Origin: Hemibagrus wyckioides
Lineage: Eukaryota > Chordata > Actinopteri > Siluriformes > Bagridae
Length of the DNA stretch: 64,000 nt
Assembly (NCBI RefSeq): GCF_019097595.1
Contig: NC_080713.1
Span: forward strand, 12,724,199 to 12,788,198
Reading direction: 5' to 3'
The notes beneath the pieces were generated by a model that saw nothing but the letters and a program-made list of their open reading frames with translations, ran no database searches and had not been told where the DNA came from. Shown piece after piece: positions 56,348 through 64,000 of this stretch (its first letter is position 1; the number at the start of each line of letters is the position of its first letter). Position numbers and translations under genes: made by a program.

Positions 56348-57859
56348 ATGTGGCAGGGCATCCAGGTGATCACCAACTACAGGACAACTTCACCTGCCTG
56401 TGACAGTGACACCTCCCTTCCAGATACACTGAACGACTTCTACGATCGGTTTGAGGCACAGAACACCACAACACCTCCTCCTAATGACCCAGTGCTCTGT
56501 CTCACCACGGCTGACGTGAGGAGAACTCTATGCAGAGTTAACCCACGGAAGTCTGCTGGACCAGACAACATTCCTGGCAGAGTTCTCAGGGAGTGTGCAG
56601 AGCAGCTAGCAGATGTCTTCACTGACATCTTCAACATCTCGCTGAGCAGCTCCTTCATCCCAACGTGCCTCAAGACAACGACCATCATCCCTGTGCCAAA
56701 GAAGTCTACAGTTTCCTGCCTCAATGACTATTGTCCCGTCGCACTCACACCAATCGTGATGAAATGCTTCGAGAGGCTCGTCATGAGGCACATCAAGTCA
56801 CAGCTACCACCCTCGCTGGACCCCTTGCAGTTTGCGTATCGTCCTAACCGCTCCAGGGATGACGCCATCACCACAACCATCCATCTAGCCCTCACACACC
56901 TGGACTGTAAGGTCTCCGACGTTCGAATGCTGTTCATAGATTTCAGTTCAGCATTCAACACAATCATCCCTCGGCAGCTGATTGAGAAGCTGAGTCTGCT
57001 GGGCCTGAACACCTCTCTCTGCAACTGGATCCTGGATTTCCTGACTGGGAGACCTCAGTCAGTCCGGATCGGGAACAGTATCTCCAGCACCACCACACTG
57101 AGCACTGGTGCTCCTCAGGGCTGGGTGTTCAGTCTACTGCTGTTCACTCTGCTGACTCATGATTGTGCAGCAATGCACAGCTCCAACCACATTGTCAAGT
57201 TCGCCGATGACACGACTGTGGTGGGTCTCATCAGCAAGAACGACGAGTCAGCATACAGAGAGGAGGTGCAACATCTAACAGCCTGGTGCAGAGCCAACAA
57301 CCTCTCCCTGAATGTCGACAAGACCAAAGAGATGGTTGTTGACTTCAGGAGAGCACAGAGTGATCATTCTCCTCTGTCCATCGACGGATCCTCGGTGGAG
57401 ATCGTCAAGAGCACCAAATTCCTTGGTGTCCATCTGGCGGAGAACTTCACCTGGTCACTTAACACCAGCTCCATCACCAAGAAAGCCCAGCAGCACCTCT
57501 ACTTCCTGAGGAGGCTGAGGAAAGCCCATCTCCATTCCCCCATCCTGACTGTGTTCTACAGAGGGACCATCGAGAGCATCCTGAGCAGCTGCATCACTGC
57601 CTGGTTTCACTGCCTTCAGCGGATAGTGAGGACGGCTGAAAAGATCATTGGAGTCTCTCTCCCCTCTATCACAGACATTTACACCGCACGCTGCATCCGC
57701 AAAGCTAACAGCATTGTGGCTGACCCCACACACCCCTCACACACACTCTTCACCCTCCTGCCATCTGGAAAGAGGTACCGGAGCATTCGGGCCCTCACAA
57801 TCAGACTGTGTAACAGTTTCTTTCCTCAAGCCACCAGGCTCCTCAACAACCAGAACTGA
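56348..57859 (+). pseudogene. LINE copy 2: reverse transcriptase, 503-codon open frame
   Basis: The frame is open through RT domains: [52 protein letters not shown] (first catalytic Asp block), [36 protein letters not shown] (catalytic Asp pair intact), [29 protein letters not shown], and the C-terminal [20 protein letters not shown]. The [13 protein letters not shown] box is changed to [10 protein letters not shown] small deletion near 57607 (ITAWF then HCLQRIV) removes [10 protein letters not shown] compared with copy 1 but keeps the frame. The frame is separated from the endonuclease by frame changes near 56200-56340. It would prime reverse transcription at nicked DNA. Confidence 0.88.
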
Positions 57860-58431
57860 ACTGTTCTACACTCTCTCACACACACACACACACACTCACT
57901 CAGGACTGAACTGTATACAACTCTCTGTCTCTCTCACACACATATACACACACACTCTCTCTCTTGACTGTGTGGACGCACACACACGCGTACACATAAT
58001 TTATATTGTTCATTACTTATTGCAGTACCTCTACCTGTCATCCGCTGCTATAGTTATATTTGTTTATTTCTATTTGTACTACCTCAACCGCTGCTGTTGT
58101 ACTTTTGCACAATATTTTTTTACATCATTTAATTTTTTCTTTTTTTTATTTCATTATTTTATTTCACTTACATTCCATTACACATGTTCTTTTCTTTCTT
58201 TTTCGGTGCTAAGTGTCCTGTGTTCTTTTTGTGTTGTCTTTCTTGTATTTATTGTCTTTTGCACTGTCTTGTCTATGCTCTGTTTGCACCTAGCTGCACA
58301 CTGTGCACTTTACGTGGCTAAGTGTTGTTGTATGTTTATGTAGCACCAAGTCCTGGAGAAACGTCGTTTCATTTCACTATGTACTGCGTCAGCTATATGT
58401 TTTTGAAATGACAATAAAGCTTCTTGAATCT

Positions 58432-59449
58432 TGAATACTTTTCCACAATGGAATAACGAATTTCTCTGGGAAAGAACTTGCGACTGAGAAACAAATGGGG
58501 TGCCGAGCACCAGGAGGACTCTGTAGCAATACAGCTCCTATCCCTCTGTCAGAAGCATCTGTTTGAAGTATAAAAGGCTGATTAAAGTCAGGGTTATTTA
58601 ACAGGTAATTCTTACTCAAGGCAGTTCAAATGTCTTGAAATGCTGCTTCTGCTTCTTTTGACCACTGAACTTGATTTGGGGATCTGGAACCCACCATATC
58701 AGTCAGGACTGCAGCCCTGCGAGAGAAGTGAGGAACAAATTTGCTATAAAATCCAGCCATGCCCAAAAATGAGTGCAGTTCCTTACGGGTCTGTGGCCAA
58801 GGGCATTCTTCAATGGCCTGGACTTTTCCCACCTGTGGTTTTATTACTCCCCCACCAATGAAAAAATCCCAGGTATTCAGTCTCAGTCTTTGCAAAAGCA
58901 CACTTTTGTGGATTAACGGTCAAACCAGCTTTCTGAAGACATTGCAGTACTTCCTGGATATGTTGCAGGTGTTGTTCCCATGAGTCACTGTAAATCAAAA
59001 TGTCATCCAAGTAAGCTGCCACAAAAGTTAAACCTTGCAGTATCTGGTCCATGAGTCTAACCCAAAGGAACCTGAAAATGGAATAAGCCCCAAGGGGTCT
59101 TAAATGCTGTTAGTTCCTGGGACTATCAAGTCAAAGAAATCTGCCAATAACCTTTTGAGAGGTCAAGAGTTGTCAGAAACTTGGACTTACCCAAGCAATC
59201 AGTAAAGTCAACTATCCGTGGAGTTGGGTAAGCATCAAGCTTTCTGACAGAGTTGAGGTAATGAAAGTCTATACAAAATCTGATTGTGCCATCCTTTTTA
59301 GGGACAAGGACTATAGGGTGGCACCATTCACTTTTAGATAGTTCTATGATACCTTGCTGCATCAAGTCGACTTCCTCCTTTAGCAACTCTTGGAGCTGCT
59401 CGGGGATCTGGTAATTCCTTCTCCTTACCACAGCATCAGATTTCAACAC
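58432..59449 (-). pseudogene. Gmr1-like reverse transcriptase and RNase H N-terminal part
   Basis: PEQLQELLKEEVDLMQQGII, IVLVPKKDGTIRFCIDFHYL and FLTTLDLSKGYWQISL (first catalytic Asp) lie in 59449-59126. After a break, VAAYLDDILIYSDSWEQHLQ (catalytic YLDD intact) is at 59050-58970 and ELHSFLGMAGFYSKFVPHFS at 58800-58740. RNase H starts QPFILQTDASDRGIGAVLLQ (58600) with its first Asp. The sequence continues in another frame as RKFFPREIRYSIVEK up to the LINE insertion. At least three frame changes. Confidence 0.85.
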
Positions 59450-59455
59450 AATATC

Positions 59456-60091
59456 CTATTCTCTTAAAGTAGTGAACCCGGGATATTTTGAAAAAACTTT
59501 AGATAAGCAGAGGGACCTCACCTCAAGCTGACGCTGTGGTGGTAGGTGATTCTTATCTGGCCGGGGAACCCATCGCTTAAGGAGATTGATATGTAGAGTT
59601 TGCATAGGACAACCCTGGCCTGACACTGCAATTTCATAGGTAGTAGGCCCAAGTTTCCATTTAACCTCAAATGGGCCCTGCCATTTCGCCAACAGTTTGC
59701 TTTCCTGACTTGGCAACATCACCAATACCTTTTGACCAGGTTCAAAACTGCGCTCTTGAGCAGATTTATCATACCAGGTTTTCTGGTTGGCTTGGGCTTG
59801 TGCCATGTGCGATTGGGCCAGTGTGGTCATCCTGTCCAAATGCTCTCGCATCTGTATCACATAAGACACCACATTCAAAGGGTCATCCTTTCTCTGATCC
59901 CTCTCCCAAATTTTTCGAAGTAGAGAACAAGGGCCTCTTACCTCACGTCTGTATAGCAGTTCAAAGGGTGAGAAGCCAGTGGATGATAGTGGCACCTCTC
60001 TATATGCAAACAAAACATAGGGGAGCCATTTCCTGGGCTTTGCAGAATTAGTGGTTTCTATATCTGTGTCAAAGAAAGGTAGGACACTCAA
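59456..60091 (-). pseudogene. Gmr1-like integrase, C-terminal part, placed before RT
   Basis: A 211-codon frame with LPYVLFAYREVPLSSTGFSP and PFELLYRREVRGPCSLLRKI, the region just after the integrase Glu. Then EPGQKVLVMLPSQESKLLAK and WQGPFEVKWKLGPTTYEI (chromodomain-adjacent GPY/F-like module), LHINLLKRWVPR, and finally KVFSKYPGFTTLRE. That last segment is the protease-RT spacer of other gypsy elements and runs straight into RT, so the integrase end is truly upstream of RT. The DDE core is absent. Confidence 0.82.
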
Positions 60092-60142
60092 TAATGGTTT
60101 CTTTTCCTCTGGTTATTTGCTTTAGATCTGGTGACTACCAAA

Positions 60143-60571
60143 TTACATTTGGGTATCACCTGCAACAAGTCCCAAAGTACTGGCAGGACCCACAACCACA
60201 GGAAATGGGAGGTTGTACGCTACACCCACATCTAAGCAGTACGTTTCTCCCTGTACCTTAATGTACACCTCTGCAACAGGAAGCAGCTTTTCATCACCAT
60301 GAACACAACATATGGTCTTCTGATCACTGAATCGGAGTAAAGTAGATGGAACATACTTCTGCTGAACTAATGTTTGATCGCTACTGGTATCAAGGGCCTT
60401 CAACTTCCTTGCATTTACCTCCACTGTTATGACCTGTGGCAACCACTCTGACTTCTTTGGTGGGGTCTTGCTACTGCTGGGCAGATAACACAGGTGACTA
60501 GTTTTGGCAGCACTTTTAGAGCACATTGGTTTGGTATGTCCCTCCTGACCACATAAATAATAAATTGGCAT
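60143..60571 (-). pseudogene. Gmr1-like gag zinc knuckle and protease remnant
   Basis: YYLCGQEGHTKPMCSKS is a CCHC knuckle whose first Cys is Tyr. KLKALDTSSDQTLVQQKYV corresponds to the protease active site, where DSG/DTG is expected and DTSS is seen. PVVVGPASTLGLVAG is the protease C-terminal block. Both key sites are altered. The frame ends at 60143, shortly before the displaced integrase end. Confidence 0.7.
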
Positions 60572-60697
60572 TTTCCTTGGATTCTTAAGAGAACTCAGAG
60601 ATTCAGGACCTCCTGCAGGAGGCTTACAAGCACCGGCAAAGCTCTTAGGGGTTTGTTTAGGAAGGTTTAATTTGCCAGCATCTCTGGTGGCTTTTCG

Positions 60698-61651
60698 TCA
60701 CCATGGTTGGCCCTTCTTCCATGCAGCCACAAACACATCAGCAAGTGCTTCAGCCTGTGAGGCAATTTTGGGATAATGTCTCCGGATCCAAACCTGAAGC
60801 TCAGGAGAAAGCATTCTTAGATATTGTTCAAGTATTATGATTTCAAGAATTTCATCAGCTGATTTATTTTTAGGTTGAATCCATTTCCCATACAGTTCTT
60901 TTAGGCGCACATATAACTCTTTGTGTCTCCAGGGGTTCAACCTCCAGAGAACGAAACCTTTGCCTGTACGTTTCTTGATTGAGGTCATATTTTCTTAAGA
61001 TGACAGATTTAACTTACTCATACTCAAGAGAATCATCCACATCCATGTGAACATAAGCAGCTCTAGCCTTACCAGTCAAAAGAGAGATGAGACGAAATGC
61101 CCAATCTTCCTTTGACCACTGGCAGGCTGTTGCAATTCTCTCAAAGATAATTAAAAAATGCTCAATGTCATCAGTTTCAGAAAACTTCTCAAGTTTAGGG
61201 TCTTTAAATTGACACTGACCTGCAGATCGGGTTTCAGAGCGATCCTTCTGATAGGTAGTGGACTGAGACTGTGGGCGGCTAGCGGCATCCTCATCATCAT
61301 TATCTGGACTTTCTAAGAGTTCCTAGCAGTAAGCAATGGATCAGGTGTTGGGGTTGTGCAAGCCTGGACTTCCAGGTGCAACAGACTAAACTGGTGCTGC
61401 AAAGCATTAAAGCGACGCTCCTGCTGAGCACACTCTTGAACCCTCTGAGCTTCCCTGGCACCCATTTTTGCCATATAAGCCCGGACCAACCCAGCCAAAT
61501 CAGCAAGTGTCAGCTCTCTACTTCTAGTCTCCAGCTCACCAACCACTCTCACCTCCTGTATTCCATCCTTGGCCTGCTCTTGGAAAACTCCCTCAGATTG
61601 CTCATCTGGAGTTTTTACTACTGTCTTCCTTCCTCCCAGACTCATGGCCAA
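60698..61651 (-). pseudogene. Gmr1-like gag with SCAN-like capsid domain
   Basis: Gag starts at 61651 (MAMSLGGRKTVVKTPDEQ) with a coiled-coil-like Glu/Arg-rich stretch to 61313. After frame changes, KFSETDDIEHFLIIFERIA and WAFRLISLLTGKARAAYV (about 61200-61060) form the capsid N-terminal part. ELYVRLKELYGKWIQPKN, EIIILEQYLRMLSPELQVW and ALADVFVAAWKKG (60919-60718) form a SCAN-like helical domain. Vertebrate SCAN domains are known to derive from Gmr1-like gag, so this supports the assignment. Stops between the parts make it inactive. Confidence 0.82.
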
Positions 61652-61713
61652 TGGAGTAGGATGACAAAAAAACTAAAATTATGGGTTGAAAAATCTACGC
61701 CCCTTACCGGCTG

Positions 61714-61730
61714 TCCCACTTCTGACACCA
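61714..61730 (-). other. Gmr1-like primer-binding site, tRNA-Leu type
   Basis: Minus strand TGGTGTCAGAAGTGGGA, 4 bases from the LTR end. It is complementary to the 3' end of a leucine tRNA (…CCCACTTCTGACA-CCA). Confidence 0.75.
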
Positions 61731-61734
61731 CTTA

Positions 61735-62090
61735 TGAGGGACCATGCAGCCGAGAAATGAAGGGGCATAGAAAAAACCCATCTTTCTCAAAAAATATAAT
61801 TTAATAACTCCCAGGATGTGCACACCAAATTCAGAAAATAACAAAGTTCAAAAATGCAAATCAAGCAAAACAATTGAATAGAGGCCAACAGAATCAAAAC
61901 TAAACTCAACTGAAACACAGGAGAACTTAACTGAACAAAAACTGACCCCCAATTGAAACAATAGGAGGATATTTAAAACAAAGGATCAATCCATTCACAA
62001 ACATAATGGGAAAACACATGATAACCAAACATCAACATATAACCCAATCACTAACTAAGTCAATTAACTAACTATGACAAAAATTATACA
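61735..62090 (-). repeat. Gmr1-like 5' LTR
   Basis: Lies between the primer site and a Tc1 terminus. It starts TGAGGGACC and ends TTATACA in plus-strand reading (TG...CA), about 356 bp. There is no second copy in the window to confirm the outer border. Confidence 0.65.
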
Positions 62091-62530
62091 TACACTACTC
62101 ACAAAAATGTAATGATATTTGGCTTTTGAGTGAAATTTCAGGATGCACCTAAAATGCACTATAAACATTACAGGTGACCTTCTCTACACTTTTGAATGCA
62201 CATGACCAACTGTTGAGTGTTTCAGTACTTTTTGCACTGAATTTTGAACTTGCTGTTCTCTACCAAGATGCTTAACGGCAAAATTCACAACTGGTGTTTG
62301 ATCCATGATCCATGAATCAACCAATTTTCTGGTTCAATTAGAATTGGTATTTAAACAGTCATCTTCATCATGCTGTTCACATTTTGACATCATGAGACCA
62401 AGACAACACCTAACAATTGATCAACAGTACCTTGCCATTGCGAGGCTGCAAACAGGATGTTCTCAGAGGGAAGTGGCCACTGAGCTTAGAGTGTCACAGA
62501 GTGTCATCAGCAGGTTGCGACAGAGATACA
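62091..62530 (+). mobile_element. Tc1-like transposon, 5' fragment
   Basis: Starts TACACTACTCACAAAAATGT, the terminus of a common fish Tc1 family, directly at the LTR edge. Homology is lost after the codons for RQRYR near 62525. No right terminus was found. Confidence 0.8.
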
Positions 62531-62592
62531 GAAAACTTGCAATTGGTTTGCCTAGATTTTACTGTCAACAACTTCTTATGATAAATTACTAA
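62392..62592 (+). pseudogene. Tc1-like transposase N-terminal fragment
   Basis: The start at 62392 (MRPRQHLTIDQQYLAIARLQ) opens a paired-type helix-turn-helix: GCSQREVATELRVSQSVISR then LRQRYR. After about 45 residues the sequence departs from the family and stops at 62592. The DNA-binding start is intact, but the rest of the transposase is missing. An upstream in-frame extension to 62305 is AT-rich and not part of the protein. Confidence 0.75.
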
Positions 62593-64000
62593 GTGAATAA
62601 GGTCCATTGTAAAACAAGGCACAAAAATATCATTATCAGACTAAAGAAACTATTTTTTCATGTACATATTCAATGTTAAAACAGTTTGAACTGATCAAAT
62701 ACCTTGTCCAATACTCATAAATTATTAATGAAATCTTGAAAAAACAGCAAATGTCCATATGATTGGATAATCCATGGTTACATGAATAAACATTATGTAT
62801 CAGGGCTTACTTGCCCTGGTTGAACAAGAGGAATAAGTCACTAGTCCAGACATGTGTAAAGACATAGAATAGACTTAGACATGATGTTCGAGAAACTGGA
62901 ATCTACAGCATGTACTGTCACTAGTTCAGCTTGAGGACTTGCATGTTGTCCACTGTGGGCTGATATGATCCTCTCTGCTGCCAGAAAACATAACACAAAG
63001 CAGATGTTAGATTGATACAGAGTTTGAGCATATTGCCTACACAGAGATAAACAGCCAGATAAATAAGTGGTTCAAATGTGTTAAACTTTGTTCCAATGAA
63101 TTATACATTGATGAAGGCACTCTTTAATATAGTTTTGCAGGTGATTTTTTTTATAATTGATGGTGTCAGGGAGAAAGTTCTCATTTCAGAAACATTTCAT
63201 CTGTAAGTCATCATAAGCATTTATTTTATGTCTGTTGACATGAAGTCTAAACACAGTTGCCTCCACTGAAGCAATCAATAATCAAATTTACTACAACACT
63301 GGCCAGTAACCAGTCAAAAATTCAACTTACCAATATTTATCCTCGACAAGACCAGCGTCTGATCAAAAGGGGGTATTTGTAGAACAGGAAAGAGATTGAT
63401 GACGTCCATTTCAAGAACAACTGCTGGCAGATTACAGCCAAAAAGACAGTAACAAATATATTGTCTTAACTGAATGTGAAATCAATCTAGCCATGGGGTC
63501 ACACACTGCATGAAAAGTGTGATTTTCGTCAGTTAACGACACTGTAAATTTCCATAGAATTTCAGGTTAACGACTGTTCACGGGAATGTGCAGGCAGCAC
63601 AGATAATTTTTCGGGAACTGCCAAAAATTAATCAGTTTTTGTCCTGACCAGCCTAACCAGTTTTTTTCTTTATTTTGGTATGGTTGTGTTTAAATGTTGT
63701 CTTGTTTTATTTATATAGGAGTGCTGTGAGGATCAGACTATTGTCTTAAAATGGTATACTATTTTTTTTACTTTATGTAATCATTTGCTATATACTTTGT
63801 TAGTTGTATACAATAAAAAGTATTTTCTGTTGTGTAATTTGGTCCTTAGAGCCTTAGAGATACAACATTTTGTTCCACTGTATGTTCCTACATGTAACGG
63901 AATGACAATAACACTCAGTTGACTTCACTTTCATTAAATGTGTTAGATAAATAAACTGAATTGATAAAGCATTGAACAAATGTGGATTTTCTTTATTTTG
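62593..64000. other. Gene-free right end of window
   Basis: AT-rich DNA with no domain. A LINE-like tail may be present near 63880-63915 (GGAATGACAATAACACTC after CACTGTATGTTCCTACATG), resembling the AATGACAATAAA tails of fish LINEs. CACTGTAAATTTCC at 63540 resembles a CACTG terminus but lacks a TA neighbour. Nothing else is supported. Confidence 0.4.

Larger units (their letters stand above)
54936..58431 (+). mobile_element. CR1/L2/Rex-group LINE, copy 2, near full length
   Basis: Starts near GCAAGATGGCGGTGCGG, a YY1-like motif often found at LINE 5' ends, and ends AATAAAGCTTCTTGAATCTTGAAT. ACTT occurs at both borders (54932-54935 and 58432-58435) and may be a 4-bp target duplication. It is inserted in the Gmr1-like RNase H in the opposite orientation. 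It shares the 3' UTR (CA-rich, then T-rich) with copy 1. Confidence 0.9.
54758..62090 (-). mobile_element. Gmr1-like Ty3/gypsy element: gag, protease, integrase end, RT, RNase H
   Basis: Minus strand from the 5' LTR at 62090: primer site, gag with a SCAN-like domain, CCHC knuckle, protease remnant, integrase C-terminal part, reverse transcriptase, RNase H. Integrase lies before RT, the reverse of ordinary gypsy elements and the defining feature of the Gmr1 group. RNase H is split by LINE copy 2 (about 54936-58431), then cut by the repeat at 54757, so the C-terminal end and 3' LTR are missing. The integrase catalytic core is also missing between 60143 and 60091. Confidence 0.85.

Noticed and set aside
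63500..63600. CACTGTAAATTTCC as another element end
   Set aside because: It lacks TA beside it and no partner end was found within the window.

Overview
This window is teleost-like nuclear DNA, most plausibly from an ostariophysan fish (cyprinid, catfish or characin type). It has no bacterial-style operons and no rRNA, tRNA or CRISPR array that I can see. The only clear host gene is ppp1r15b (CReP), on the minus strand between about 40.0 and 34.5 kb, with one untranslated and two coding exons. Almost everything else is transposable elements, many nested inside one another. The mix (Tc1 elements with TA target duplications, hAT MITEs with 8-bp duplications, a Helentron, a piggyBac relic, CR1/L2/Rex-type LINEs and a Gmr1-type gypsy element) is typical of fish genomes.

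Layout. 1-1375: hexamer minisatellite, microsatellite and AT-rich DNA. 1376-1817: an unrecognised pair of exon-like segments. 2373-8699: a decayed but nearly full-length Helentron (Rep, helicase and endonuclease) on the minus strand. 8700-11441: a CR1/L2-like LINE whose 3' end abuts a piggyBac relic (11442-12380). 12.9-16.2 kb: microsatellites, a Tc1-type MITE, fragments of two LINEs and a Tc1 transposon. 16266-22209, 22698-30410 and 40897-53808: three copies (A, B, C) of a two-gene cut-and-paste transposon. 30.4-32.1 kb: LINE fragments. 34.5-40.0 kb: ppp1r15b, its last intron filled by a Tc1 element nested in an older Tc1 element. 45.5-50.4 kb: a gypsy element inserted in copy C. 54.2-62.1 kb: a Gmr1-like gypsy element interrupted by a second CR1/L2-like LINE and cut off by a non-autonomous repeat. 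62.1-62.5 kb: a Tc1-like N-terminal fragment.

The most interesting content is the A/B/C transposon. Gene 1 encodes four C2H2 zinc fingers followed by a TNP2/Plavaka-like, probably RNase H-fold transposase. Gene 2 encodes a PB1-like domain followed by a region like the proteins called SAMD3-like in fish genomes. Gene 2 has five exons joined by phase-0 introns. All copies have CACTGTAAA-type ends. For copy B the 2-bp TA target duplication can be read directly, because it splits a LINE reading frame that becomes continuous once the element and one TA are removed. All three copies carry frameshifts or stops, so they are relics, but comparing them recovers the architecture.

Limits: all family names come from reading motifs, without database searches. 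Copy boundaries given as 'about' are estimates.
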